Assembly: GCA_044375415.1 (NCBI GenBank)
Contig: JBILMS010000008.1
Coordinates: 19,748 to 83,747, forward strand
Length of the DNA: 64,000 nt
From: JAWXBG01 sp044375415
Lineage (GTDB): Bacteria; Bacteroidota; Bacteroidia; Flavobacteriales_D; Sanyastnellaceae
Reading direction: 5' to 3'
Part shown: one piece after another, positions 26,840-36,867 of the stretch
Layout: the number at the start of each line of letters is the position of its first letter
How positions within the stretch are numbered: position 1 is the stretch's first letter
The notes under the pieces: model-generated
The model's input: only the letters and a program-made list of their open reading frames with translations
Told to the model about the DNA's origin: nothing
Database searches by the model: none
Position numbers and translations under genes: made by a program

Positions 26840-27316
26840 CTAGCGTGTAATTTCCAGTACTTTGAATTGAATTTTACCGGCAGGAACTGTCACCTCGGCA
26901 ATATCTCCGACCTTCTTGCCTAATAATCCTTTACCAATGGGCGAATCCACGGATATTTTTTTGTCGGCAAGATTGGCTTCGTTTTCAGCAACCAGGGTAT
27001 ACTGAACTACTGCCTTGTTGGCCAAATTTTCAATTTTCACTTTCGAAAGGATGTAAACCTTTGATGTGTCCACTTGGGTCTCATCCACCAATCGTGCATT
27101 TGCAATAAGGTCGTCCATTTTTGCGATGCGAGATTCTAGAAGTCCTTGGGCTTCTTTAGCAGCATCATATTCGGCATTCTCCGACAAATCACCTTTGTCT
27201 CTTGCTTCTGCTATTTGCTGTGAAATTTTTGGACGTTCTACCGTCTTTAATTGATGTAGTTCGTCTTTGAGTTTTTTCAAACCCTCAACGGTGTAGTATG
27301 CAACTTGCGTGGCCAT
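26840..27316 (-). CDS. greA: Transcription elongation factor GreA
   Basis: Binds the RNA polymerase secondary channel and stimulates cleavage of backtracked RNA. The 158-residue length is normal. The N-terminal antiparallel coiled coil spans about residues 1-75, with acidic tip residues in the RDKGDLSENAEYDAAKEAQG segment. The C-terminal FKBP-like domain contains ISVDSPIGKGLLGKKVGD. HIT follows 3 nt downstream. The leader contains a promoter-like box and then an intrinsic terminator, which could attenuate expression. Confidence 0.96.
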   Translation of the reverse strand: MATQVAYYTVEGLKKLKDELHQLKTVERPKISQQIAEARDKGDLSENAEYDAAKEAQGLLESRIAKMDDLIANARLVDETQVDTSKVYILSKVKIENLANKAVVQYTLVAENEANLADKKISVDSPIGKGLLGKKVGDIAEVTVPAGKIQFKVLEITR

Positions 27317-27352
27317 TTCTAAAAATTCTAATATAATCTTAACGTAATAAAA

Positions 27353-27380
27353 AAACGAAACCCCGATACTCTCGGGGCTC
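27353..27380 (-). terminator. Intrinsic terminator upstream of greA
   Basis: Stem CCCCGA / TCGGGG with a TACTC loop, followed on the minus strand by TTTCGTTTTTTT. It ends the porV-like transcript, or lies within the greA leader if transcription starts at the box at 27399-27406. Confidence 0.75.
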
Positions 27381-27398
27381 GTAGCCTTTTAATGAAGG

Positions 27399-27406
27399 CA
27401 AAGGTA
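27399..27406 (-). promoter_or_regulatory. Putative -7 box (TACCTTTG) for greA
   Basis: Minus-strand TACCTTTG between the porV-like stop and the hairpin at 27361-27377. If used, transcription would begin around 27392 and run through the hairpin before reaching greA. Confidence 0.4.
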
Positions 27407-27418
27407 CAAAATTTTATT

Positions 27419-28450
27419 CTACAGTGTGATATGTACGCCAAGCGCGTGCACACCGTCAAAAGGAGTAGTCAGGCGGTAAGAATAGTCAAAGCCAAAACGT
27501 GTGGTCTCTCCCGAAGGAATTTCTACGGTTAAACCTGCAGCTGGACCCGTAAATACTGTTGTACGGTCTTCTTCTGATGTCAATCCTTCTTCCCACTGAT
27601 AACCCAGACGGAGGAAAACTCTTTCTTTGAATCCGAACTCACCACCCACAGAGTATGCATCTTTAGTAAAACTGTTAGATGTGTACTGAAGGTTTGCAGT
27701 CAATTTCATGGTTTCACCAAACAAAAAATCGTAAGCAAATCCAACATTAACCAATGAAGGCAATTCATATTTCTCAGAACGTTGTTCTACAGTCAATGAT
27801 GTTCCATTTGTTGGAATTACCGCAGTGATCGTCATACCATCACCTCTATAACGCATAGGTGGTCCAACGTTTCTCAGGGCGATACCAAAACGAACGTTGT
27901 CGTTCTCACCTGTTACGTAGCGAATACCGGCATCGAACGACATACCCTGTGAACGCACGTTGTAAATAGATTCGCTAATTACTCTGAAGGTAATACCTCC
28001 ATAGATGCTATTGGAGAATCCTTTTGCGTAAGACAATCCAATATTTGAGTAGCTCGGTGAAAACGTACCAATACCTCCTTCCGGAAGATCAGCTTCGGTA
28101 ATTTGAATGTCTCCAAAACGCATGGTAGTTACAGTCAAACCAAGCACTCCATTCTCACCTACCTTCTGTCCGAAGCCCAATGAGTTGAGTTTGATCCCTG
28201 TTCCAACCAGGTATTGCGTATTTGTAAAAGACAATTCTGTTTTCTTTACGAAGGCAAGACCTGCAACGTTGAGAAAGGTTCCTTCCAAACCACTGGCCGA
28301 AGCCATGTTTGAATTGGCCAATCCGCTGCTGCGTGCCCAAGGGTTGATCAATAAGTGACCAGCCCCGGCAGAACCGGCTCTATCAGGATTACCGGCAATG
28401 GCACTACCGAATGTCAATACAACTGCTATGGCAACTATCAGTTTTTTCAT
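27419..28450 (-). CDS. PorV/PorQ family outer-membrane protein
   Basis: A 343-residue protein with a signal peptide (1-19, ending SAIAG). The FadL-like barrel pattern of the PorV/PorQ (UPF0164) family is seen in the phrase GAGHLLINPWARSSGLANSN after the signal, LEGTFLNVAGLAF, and later Gly/aromatic strands ending in GVHALGVHITL. In T9SS organisms PorV shuttles cargo from the translocon to the attachment complex. This member sits beside a giant T9SS-type protein and a TonB receptor rather than with core T9SS genes, so it is likely a dedicated paralogue. A terminator follows. Confidence 0.85.
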   Translation of the reverse strand: MKKLIVAIAVVLTFGSAIAGNPDRAGSAGAGHLLINPWARSSGLANSNMASASGLEGTFLNVAGLAFVKKTELSFTNTQYLVGTGIKLNSLGFGQKVGENGVLGLTVTTMRFGDIQITEADLPEGGIGTFSPSYSNIGLSYAKGFSNSIYGGITFRVISESIYNVRSQGMSFDAGIRYVTGENDNVRFGIALRNVGPPMRYRGDGMTITAVIPTNGTSLTVEQRSEKYELPSLVNVGFAYDFLFGETMKLTANLQYTSNSFTKDAYSVGGEFGFKERVFLRLGYQWEEGLTSEEDRTTVFTGPAAGLTVEIPSGETTRFGFDYSYRLTTPFDGVHALGVHITL

Positions 28451-28494
28451 AAACCTGTTTTTTTCGATCTTAACTTAATGTTTTATTAAAGTGC

Positions 28495-31400
28495 TTAGAA
28501 ATTATCAAGGTCAACCGGACGCATTACTCCGAACCACTTGAGAATTTTCTCTCCTACACCGGGAACGTCTATGTGGATAATGTAGGTTCCGCTAGCAATA
28601 GGGATATTCTTGAAGTTTTTCAAGTCCCAATCAAGCGATGTTATTGGATCCGCTTTATCATACTGACGAACCAACGTTCCGTTCATATCATAAATTGATA
28701 CCACACATTGCTCCGGCAAGTTTGTAATCTTCACACGGTTATCCAATTTGTTTTGCTCGTATGATGAGAAAGCGTAATAGGGATTCGGAACTACGTTAAT
28801 ACAATCCAAAACAGAAGTCAATACACTTGAGTTTCCGGTTGTTGCTTCCAATCCACGCGTGCTAAATCGGTAAAGCGGCATCCAATTGTTTACCGAGGTT
28901 CCCGGTTCTTCCGTATTCTCATCGCTCGGAGAGAAGGTTTTGTACTCTTTCGCCACACGCAGAGAAATACGAACATCATTTGGAATCAATCCTTCTTGTG
29001 GAGAAAGCATTTCAAAGTCTTCATTTACTAATGACGAACCTACCCACGTGCATGCACGGAATACTTTCTTCCAATTGGCAGTACTCAAATCGGGATCTGA
29101 AAGTTGAGAGAAGATGAATTGTCCCTCATCGTAACGAGACATGTATTCGTCGTCGTTCACTTCATTTCTAAGATTCTTGAATACATATATCCAATGCTGA
29201 CCACCGAAAAGAGGCTGTGTTCCTATATCCGAAAATAAACGCGAAGTCGGGTTGTAGATCATGTCATTACCGTTTTCACCGGCCAACCAGCTATCCTCGG
29301 CAAAACCCATGTTCAAGCGTTCTCCCGTTTCAACATCTATAGCGTAACCCGGGAACCAACCCATACCGAAGGATTGACTGCCATTGAGCGTAGCTTCAGC
29401 AGTGTTTACTCCGTTATCACCTACCGACAAACCATTTTTGTCTACCGACGGGTGAGAGCGCAATTTCATTTTAATACCGTTAATTTCATCATCAAGATCC
29501 ACTAATTTTTGAGAAAGCAATGGAATACCCTGAGCTTCAAAAACAGGTACTCTAGACCACTTCGACTTATCAGAAGTAAGCACGATATCTACGTTGTTCA
29601 GACCTTTGATGTTGGAGATATTTGCAGGCGCAATAGGCGAAAGGTCGCCGCTTACAGAACCTGTTGTTGGGGCTACTCCAACCAATGTCGCTAAGTCGCC
29701 ACCGCTGGTTGTAATAACATCTGTATATGAAACTAGGCAGAAAGGTGCCCATGTACCGTTCAAAACGCCTTCATAGACCTCATCCGGATCAGTGAAAGGT
29801 GAATCAGAACTACCATCTTGGAAATCGGAGAAGATCGCTTCTTCCGCAGGTGTATTATCATCCGGTTCAACACTTCCGGCACGAATCCAGTTCAACTCTG
29901 AGAACCCTTCGCTGTCCTGAATACCCAATAACCATGGTTTAGATGCATCTTCAAATTCAATAGTACCACTTATGAAATCTGTGAAATGCTCCGCCTCAGG
30001 TTTCTTAACATAGGTGTACTGTCCCCATGAAATTGACAGACCATAACTTAAAATGACATCTTCGCTTTCAACATTAAACGAGTTGTATGGAGTGTAAACG
30101 TCATTATTGTCAATGTTTGTCAATTCCCAATGCATGGAGTCGGCTATAAACTCACCATCTTCTATCGGACCTGCAAGTCTCAACTCGAAGTCTGCCGCAG
30201 GAACACGAAGTGGATCAACTACTTTAACTTCAACAGGACCATTTGCAGGCACGTAAGTAAGTTCAGCAGCGATGTTATCTTCAAGAATTAGTCTCTCAGA
30301 TTCTGCAGAAATAATTAATGAGTTTAGGCCATTTCCACGACCTTCAATACGGGTCAACGGAACTCCATCTCCGTATGAAGATTGGATAGTTGATCCTCCG
30401 GCCTCAGGATCTACTTTATGAGGAACAGCAGCATACACTGCGATTTCACCAACTGCACCTTTTCTGGAGGCCAAGTATGCTTCATCCTGGCCTTTTTCAA
30501 GCGCTACATCATAATCTTGGTAATTGTTGTACCCATAAGCTATTACCATGAAGTAATAGGTTTTATGATTGATCAATCGGTTGTCGCCTTGTGCAAAAGC
30601 ATCTGTGGTAATTTGGAATGAACGTTCGATTCCTTCATCGCCACCGGATACCATTAATTGGGGCACAATCAAGCCCGTTTCAGCATCACGGTTGTAGTTT
30701 ACAATATTGGTAATTCCATTTCGCACATCGCGTTGCTCAATCAGACGAGCCTTTTCTACATCACCTAGGTCATTGGCACTTACTTCACTATTGGCCAATT
30801 GGTATACGAGGTATCCTTCAAATTTGTACCTTCTTTGATCATACGTTAAAACAGTTCCGTCGGCCAATTCTTCAGGAATACCCGGGTCAAAACCCGATGC
30901 ATCATCACCTTCACCATAACGCTCTTGGAAATTATTAGAAAGAGAATTGTCGTTGGTAAGCATCAAGATCACTTCTTTGTCAAGTTCCTGAATAGTAACT
31001 TCCGGAGCATCCGGACCGGATACAATTTCGAAACAATTGTCGAAAAGAGCTTGGGCTTTATCATCTGCTTCTTGCATCAGACGCACAGAAGCTAGTTCAT
31101 TTCCAGAGTTGGCACGCGCCCAAACAACACCAAACGTGATGTTATTGTAGTCGCCGGGCTCCAATGTAAATGGACCTGCTGCCTGAATGAAACGACGGTC
31201 GGCAGGAAGGTTACCTGCAGTTACTTCGTTCCATGGTTCATTGGTAGGAGTAGCTACTCCACGTGTTCCCCAAAAAAGTGGATCTGTATCGTCGGGGAAC
31301 ATATAATCTGCTTGAATATCCGAAAGAACACCCGCACCGGAAACACCATTACCACCAAATGCCATTTTCTGGTTGTTCTTCCAGATACCGTTCATGTAGT

Positions 31401-32730
31401 TGTAATAATGAAGAGGTGTAGTTGGTTCTCCGAAGATTGGGTTTGAGCTATTGTTGTAATAAACAAATCTGCGCATACCAAAACGTTCGTTATCCGCGAT
31501 ACCGTCACCATAGCCGATACCAATTCCCTTGTAAGGAATACCTAATGAATCTAATGCATCAATGATGTTTTCAGTAAGTGGATTGTCTACCTCATCTGAA
31601 TCCTGATAGGGTCCTTCGAAGAAGTCAACACCAACAGCAGGAGGATTCTCGCCATAACCCGGAGAAGAAGAAGTCGGTTCGTCGTTGGCATCACCATTAA
31701 AACAATAACCCAATCCACGCTGAACATCACAACCAACGTAGTCGTCGATTGAAGTTCCTAAGTCAGCATCCACCCATACGCCGAAATATGTTTCCGTCAA
31801 GGTTTGTGTTCCCTGATTAATAAGTACGTAGTTGTAAAAGGTCATGTTGTTTACCTCGTCGTTCGAAGTAAATGCAAATGCCTGTGCGCGAACTTCCATA
31901 CCAATCGGTTGACCGTTCGATTCTGTATGAACATTACCCTTGTCGTTAAAAATCCAATAGAAGTTTTGGTCACCAAACAAAGGAACAATATCTTCTCTTG
32001 TTCTTTCTGCACAATTGATTTCACGAAGGAAGTCGTACCATGGATAGTCACCTGATTCCGGTGTATAATATAAGTCTCCGTCGTAATCGAGGAAAGGTGC
32101 CAAATACAAGTCCTGACCGGCTGCTACGTTACCCTGAGCCGGATATTCGTTGAAGTATGCCGGCATTGAATACCCTTCCGGAAATACGGTTTCAACTGTA
32201 CCATCCAACACAGCATCAAAATACTGTCTGTGACGTTGAGCGTCCTGACGTTCGCTTACAAAAAAGTCATCATACTGAGTACAGGTAGCTTCATTAACCT
32301 CAGCTGTTCCATCATTAGTTAGAGGTCCTGGCCAGTAGTCATTTCCATTTGCACGGAAAGTAATAGCGGCCAATTTCAATTGTTGGTCGGAAGATTTACC
32401 TCCCATCCACAAAGCTCCGGCATATAGTGCTGAAACTCCTGAACCATCGTCCACTTTTGGAACTTCATATGCAGCAAGACTTTGAGCACGATCCTGCCAC
32501 ATTGAACCACCCGTTTCGATAAGGGCTTCAACGTTATTCCATTCCAAATCGCGCAAACCTGTCGCAGGAGCACATGCGGCTGCGCGCGTTGATACAGCGT
32601 TTGTACCATTGTTCTCAGGATGGCTCTCACCACCGCCATCAGTGTTTCCACCGACGTACTTGTAGGCATATGCCTCACGGCTGCCGATCGCTACGAATGC
32701 AAATAGAACTAATTTCAAAAATCTGTTCAT
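28495..32730 (-). CDS. Giant secreted protein with T9SS-like C-terminal domain
   Basis: A 1411-residue protein with a signal peptide (1-22, ending EAYAY). The long acidic beta-rich body has no enzyme motif that I recognise. Phrases such as EPGDYNNITFGVVWARANSG, YYFMVIAYGYNNYQDYD and NTVVPNPYY-like NVVPNPYYAFSSYEQN recur in Bacteroidota proteins of this class. The C-terminal 80 residues (VKITNLPEQCVVSIYDMNGT ... ASGTYIIHIDVPGVGEKILK) resemble a T9SS sorting domain but extend beyond the usual end by about 12 residues (WFGVMRPVDLDNF). It is flanked by a TonB receptor upstream and the PorV-like gene downstream, all leftward with 40-45 bp gaps, suggesting one operon and a joint surface role. Confidence 0.85.
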   Translation of the reverse strand: MNRFLKLVLFAFVAIGSREAYAYKYVGGNTDGGGESHPENNGTNAVSTRAAACAPATGLRDLEWNNVEALIETGGSMWQDRAQSLAAYEVPKVDDGSGVSALYAGALWMGGKSSDQQLKLAAITFRANGNDYWPGPLTNDGTAEVNEATCTQYDDFFVSERQDAQRHRQYFDAVLDGTVETVFPEGYSMPAYFNEYPAQGNVAAGQDLYLAPFLDYDGDLYYTPESGDYPWYDFLREINCAERTREDIVPLFGDQNFYWIFNDKGNVHTESNGQPIGMEVRAQAFAFTSNDEVNNMTFYNYVLINQGTQTLTETYFGVWVDADLGTSIDDYVGCDVQRGLGYCFNGDANDEPTSSSPGYGENPPAVGVDFFEGPYQDSDEVDNPLTENIIDALDSLGIPYKGIGIGYGDGIADNERFGMRRFVYYNNSSNPIFGEPTTPLHYYNYMNGIWKNNQKMAFGGNGVSGAGVLSDIQADYMFPDDTDPLFWGTRGVATPTNEPWNEVTAGNLPADRRFIQAAGPFTLEPGDYNNITFGVVWARANSGNELASVRLMQEADDKAQALFDNCFEIVSGPDAPEVTIQELDKEVILMLTNDNSLSNNFQERYGEGDDASGFDPGIPEELADGTVLTYDQRRYKFEGYLVYQLANSEVSANDLGDVEKARLIEQRDVRNGITNIVNYNRDAETGLIVPQLMVSGGDEGIERSFQITTDAFAQGDNRLINHKTYYFMVIAYGYNNYQDYDVALEKGQDEAYLASRKGAVGEIAVYAAVPHKVDPEAGGSTIQSSYGDGVPLTRIEGRGNGLNSLIISAESERLILEDNIAAELTYVPANGPVEVKVVDPLRVPAADFELRLAGPIEDGEFIADSMHWELTNIDNNDVYTPYNSFNVESEDVILSYGLSISWGQYTYVKKPEAEHFTDFISGTIEFEDASKPWLLGIQDSEGFSELNWIRAGSVEPDDNTPAEEAIFSDFQDGSSDSPFTDPDEVYEGVLNGTWAPFCLVSYTDVITTSGGDLATLVGVAPTTGSVSGDLSPIAPANISNIKGLNNVDIVLTSDKSKWSRVPVFEAQGIPLLSQKLVDLDDEINGIKMKLRSHPSVDKNGLSVGDNGVNTAEATLNGSQSFGMGWFPGYAIDVETGERLNMGFAEDSWLAGENGNDMIYNPTSRLFSDIGTQPLFGGQHWIYVFKNLRNEVNDDEYMSRYDEGQFIFSQLSDPDLSTANWKKVFRACTWVGSSLVNEDFEMLSPQEGLIPNDVRISLRVAKEYKTFSPSDENTEEPGTSVNNWMPLYRFSTRGLEATTGNSSVLTSVLDCINVVPNPYYAFSSYEQNKLDNRVKITNLPEQCVVSIYDMNGTLVRQYDKADPITSLDWDLKNFKNIPIASGTYIIHIDVPGVGEKILKWFGVMRPVDLDNF

Positions 32731-32770
32731 GTTCTATACCTTTTGTTTCTGTTAATCTCTTGTTTGCTAA

Positions 32771-35700
32771 TTAAAAATCGAGTCTGATACCGAGGCGTAT
32801 GGTACGTGGAGCACCCAAATTATATGGATTATCTACGAACATTGAATAATAATTGCGGAAAGCTTCGGGAGAATTCTCCTGAGCGATACGCGGTTGGAAC
32901 TGCGCTGCAGCAAGATATCCATCATCGTCAGGCGTACCGGTGAAACGGTAAACACTAACAATGTTACGCCTGTTCAATACATTGCTCACCCACAAGTAAA
33001 TGTTGAGGTTTGCTGTTTTAGCCTTTTCTCCTTCACCAAACTTCAAGTTAATGTTCTTATCCAGATTTGCATCCAATGTAAACTGCCATGGCAAGCGAGC
33101 TCCGTTGATAGAACCTTCTGTGCTCGGCGAAATCTCACCGGTGATTGGAGTAGCAATTACTTGAGGTGTGTAAGGTGTACCCGATCCGAGGTTGGCAATA
33201 ATGTTTAGTCCGGTGTTTTGGAAGGCCGGCTTACCAAAAATCATTGGCCCGTTGTAATCAACTCCGCTTCCATAACGGTAGTCCAAGGTTGTTACGATAC
33301 GGTGACGTTGATCGTAGTTCAATGCATTGATGTTACGAAGATTTGGAAGACCGGCGTTGATCAAAGCAAGTGCTGTTTGTGTAGTAGATCCGGTACCGTC
33401 TGCAAACTGCAACGTATAAGATGTTTTCATCCAAATATTTCCGGTACGACGCAAGTCATAAGTCAATGTCAAACCTTTAACGGTTCCAAAGTCGAGGTTA
33501 CCAAAAGCACGGTATGTACTTGGATAAGCTCCTGTAAAACTGCGCACCTGAATTTGGTCGCGCATCTCGCGATAGAACGCTTCAATTTTCAATGACGATG
33601 TTCTAGACAAAATCTGCTGGAAACCGAGTGCATAGTCAACCGTTTTTTCCGGACGGAGATCAGGGTTGTTCAACAACACACTTCTGTTTTCCATGAAGAG
33701 GTAGTCAACCGGATTAAAACGATTGCTCTCTGTAGGACGTTGTGTTAAGATATCGTAGTGCGCAAAGAAAAGTGCTTCATCAGAAATAGGAAACGAGAAG
33801 GCGATACGCGGCATAACGTTTATTGCCGGCTCATAGTCCCTGAATGCTCCCGAAGCGAGTGGTGCATCCGGATCTGTCTTTAGATAAGGATTAATCTGAC
33901 CACCGGACGAAATAATCTCAGGATCTGAAACCTCTTGACCTAATGAATTGAACCAAGTATCCCCGGTGCGGTAACCGGAAATACTGGTTGGATCATCGAT
34001 GTCATTTACATACACCACATAATCGTCACCAATATTCGAAGGTCGCACAGCACCGAAATCAGAGAAGTCTGTCTCTGCTGCGGTAAAGGCCTCACCAATT
34101 ACATAAGGATCCTTCGGTACAGGCTGATTTGCATCGAAACGGTCGATCCTCACACCAAGGTTGAAGATCAAATCATCGAAGGCAAATTTGTCCATGATGT
34201 AACCCGAAGTGTAAATCGGCTCAAATGCTCCAACCGGACGGGTGTAATAACGATTGCCACCTACCTCCGTCGTTTCATTGAAGAAATCCTCGATAGTAGG
34301 ACGACCGGAGATTTTGTTTCCTTTATGGTCATAACCAAAATAAGAAACTACGTTGTTTCCTTGGTTAAGTAGATCTTCCGCACCAAACATATCGATGGTA
34401 AGGAATTCAGGATTCAAGTTGTCCACATTAATATAGTCGTTACCATTTGGATCGAGCCCCAATGATTCGCGCAATTTGTAATCGAATTCAAATTGTCCGT
34501 CACCCACAAGTTGAGGGAAATAAACGTAGAAATCAGAACCAATATTTACAATGGTAGAATCAGAAGCATCTAGCTCTGCTGTATGTGAATTTGTGTAAAG
34601 GCGTGCCAAATTCCACAATCCACCCGGATTAATCGCGTATGCAGCGTCGCGACGTTGTTCGTATTCAAAACCGATCTGAATTGCATGTGAGCCAATGTCG
34701 GCAGAACCCGCAGCAGTTACACGGAATTGACCTGTGTTGCTGATGCTGTAATTGTTGTTTTGAGTTCCGAGATAGCCCCAAAGACCATACGTACCGGGAA
34801 CACCATCACCATTGATCAAACCGTTTCCTCCTTGAATATTGGTGAATGATGAATATGGATCATCGGCCACAAGGAAACTTGTACCTGCATCGATGAATAA
34901 ATCTGTAGGATCGGAAATAAATTGACCTGTCTGCTCATCGTAGTACAAAGCAGTGATCGCATCATTTTGATCGAACAAATTAAAATACTGATTTGTAATA
35001 GCCGCTAATTCCGGATTGTATTCTGATGGACGGTAATCAATTTGAAGATCTTGAATACCGGATTGCTCAAAGTATGAACCATTAAAAGCATACGTATTAC
35101 CTCTCCAGATATCAAAATACCCTACGTGTCCGTATTTGAAGAAATCGTCTTTGTGTGTATCATCCTGACTACGGTCAAAAGTTTTGCTATAGTCAACCAT
35201 TACAGAATAGTATACATTTTTCAGGTTTGAAGCAGTGCTTCCGTCACCTTCTTCAGCAGTAGCATTTTTGAAACGCTGACTGAATTTTGCATAAGCCCTC
35301 CAGTCGAAACTAGTAGACTCTTGGTTGTTCTCCCAGTTCATCAAGCTATTGCCGCGGCTGAAATCATGACCCTTATCAAAAGCAGCATTACCACCAAAAG
35401 ACAATGTCATTGTTTCACTTGTGTTCACATCGATTTTCGCAACGAGGTTTGCACTTTGCGCACCTACATTCAAACGTGTTGGAACACGTTCAAAATTATC
35501 TGCGGTTAAAAAGTCGGCATTATATATAGCACCATTTATGTCGCCATCCTCTTCCACATTCTGACGAAGTGGGTCTGCAAGAAGGGCATCACGTGCGTCT
35601 TGTTTCATTCTATAAACGCCACCAAAAGCCGGAGACTGATCTACAATATCTGTATAGTTAGCAGAAAGGAAGAATCCTAAAAGAGGAGTCGTCTTTTTGC

Positions 35701-36526
35701 CTTCTGCATCTTTCTTCATTAATAATGGACCTGAGAGAGAACCCTCTATCAAATTGTAACCATAGCGATCCAGACCAAAGGCAGTTTCACCTGAGCGAAA
35801 TCCGGATGTGATCAATTCTACACCACCTGTGTAGGAAGATGAAGAGCTACGCAAAGAGATGTTGATTACCCCTCCCGTTGCATCTCCGATATTCGCAGGA
35901 ACACCACCGGTGATAACCGAAATTTCTTCGATAGCAGATTTTGGTAATGAGGTAGATCCTCGAACCTTAATACCATCTATATATACCCAAGTAGAATTAG
36001 TACGTGCTCCACGAATAGAGATACCACCACCGGTACCGGCTGTACCAACACCTGCAACAGTTGTGGCAATACCCAAAGCACTTCTGCTTGGCATCTTGTC
36101 GATTTCCTCGCGGGTAACTGTTCCACCCGAAGAACCTCCGTCTTTGTCGATCAAAGGAACTTTAAATGCAACGATTTCAACCGTTTGCAACTCCACTCCT
36201 GCTGCCATTTGGATATTCAGGAATTGGGTTTTACCGGAAGAAATTGGCACACCACTTTGACGTTGGGCCTTGTATCCAACGAATTTAAACTCGACATCAT
36301 AAGTACCAACCTCCAAAGGTTTGATAGAGTACTTTCCGTCGATGTCTGTTGCCGAGCCCGTAACAACATTACCATTAAGGTAAACCACAACACTTACGAA
36401 GGGCAAAGGCTCCCCGTTGTCCTTATCGGTAACGGTACCTTGAAGAGCTCCGGAAGAGATCTGGCCGAAGGTTCCAATGGCTGTGGTAAGTGCAAATACA
36501 AGAAGTAAGTAAATCTTTCGCTGCAT
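32771..36526 (-). CDS. Large TonB-dependent receptor with carboxypeptidase-like domain
   Basis: A 1251-residue protein with a signal peptide (1-21, ending GTFGQ). The N-terminal CarboxypepD_reg-like domain (GALQGTVTDKDNGEPLPFVS ... GTYDVEFKFVGYKAQ) is followed by the plug (TREEIDKMPSRSALGIATTV ... ISIRGARTNSTWVYIDGIKV ... GGVPANIGDATGGVINI) and a very large barrel ending APRTIRLGIRLDF, with the terminal Phe typical of BamA-inserted barrels. No TonB box was identified with confidence. It is first in a leftward set with the giant T9SS-type protein and the PorV-like protein. Ligand unknown; no SusD-like lipoprotein adjoins, so a glycan-uptake PUL is not supported. Confidence 0.9.
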   Translation of the reverse strand: MQRKIYLLLVFALTTAIGTFGQISSGALQGTVTDKDNGEPLPFVSVVVYLNGNVVTGSATDIDGKYSIKPLEVGTYDVEFKFVGYKAQRQSGVPISSGKTQFLNIQMAAGVELQTVEIVAFKVPLIDKDGGSSGGTVTREEIDKMPSRSALGIATTVAGVGTAGTGGGISIRGARTNSTWVYIDGIKVRGSTSLPKSAIEEISVITGGVPANIGDATGGVINISLRSSSSSYTGGVELITSGFRSGETAFGLDRYGYNLIEGSLSGPLLMKKDAEGKKTTPLLGFFLSANYTDIVDQSPAFGGVYRMKQDARDALLADPLRQNVEEDGDINGAIYNADFLTADNFERVPTRLNVGAQSANLVAKIDVNTSETMTLSFGGNAAFDKGHDFSRGNSLMNWENNQESTSFDWRAYAKFSQRFKNATAEEGDGSTASNLKNVYYSVMVDYSKTFDRSQDDTHKDDFFKYGHVGYFDIWRGNTYAFNGSYFEQSGIQDLQIDYRPSEYNPELAAITNQYFNLFDQNDAITALYYDEQTGQFISDPTDLFIDAGTSFLVADDPYSSFTNIQGGNGLINGDGVPGTYGLWGYLGTQNNNYSISNTGQFRVTAAGSADIGSHAIQIGFEYEQRRDAAYAINPGGLWNLARLYTNSHTAELDASDSTIVNIGSDFYVYFPQLVGDGQFEFDYKLRESLGLDPNGNDYINVDNLNPEFLTIDMFGAEDLLNQGNNVVSYFGYDHKGNKISGRPTIEDFFNETTEVGGNRYYTRPVGAFEPIYTSGYIMDKFAFDDLIFNLGVRIDRFDANQPVPKDPYVIGEAFTAAETDFSDFGAVRPSNIGDDYVVYVNDIDDPTSISGYRTGDTWFNSLGQEVSDPEIISSGGQINPYLKTDPDAPLASGAFRDYEPAINVMPRIAFSFPISDEALFFAHYDILTQRPTESNRFNPVDYLFMENRSVLLNNPDLRPEKTVDYALGFQQILSRTSSLKIEAFYREMRDQIQVRSFTGAYPSTYRAFGNLDFGTVKGLTLTYDLRRTGNIWMKTSYTLQFADGTGSTTQTALALINAGLPNLRNINALNYDQRHRIVTTLDYRYGSGVDYNGPMIFGKPAFQNTGLNIIANLGSGTPYTPQVIATPITGEISPSTEGSINGARLPWQFTLDANLDKNINLKFGEGEKAKTANLNIYLWVSNVLNRRNIVSVYRFTGTPDDDGYLAAAQFQPRIAQENSPEAFRNYYSMFVDNPYNLGAPRTIRLGIRLDF

Positions 36527-36867
36527 AACAGACAGGTTAAAGGATTTTGATTATCTAGGTTTTTTTACAACGGGCGCTAAGATAGAATTTTTTCAAACCG
36601 TTAACATGCCTTAACAAATCTCTGCTTTCTCACGTCTGGCGTAGGTTTCCTCGGATTTTACCATTTTGGCCTCCCAAAAACCCACTCCATTTTCGCGGTT
36701 TCTCTCCATCTTTCTGTCCAAAGTTACGAAGAGGAACTCCATTCTGTTTGATTCTCGGGTAGCATAAATACCGAAAAATATACAAGTCAAAAAAAATGTG
36801 AAATGCTTTTAAACCCCAAAAAGACTGAAAAACAGAGGGTTCAATACGAAAATTACCTGTTGAAAAT

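Noticed and set aside
32771..36526. Polysaccharide utilisation locus centred on the TonB receptor
   Set aside because: No SusD-like lipoprotein, glycoside hydrolase or sugar-responsive regulator lies beside either TonB receptor.
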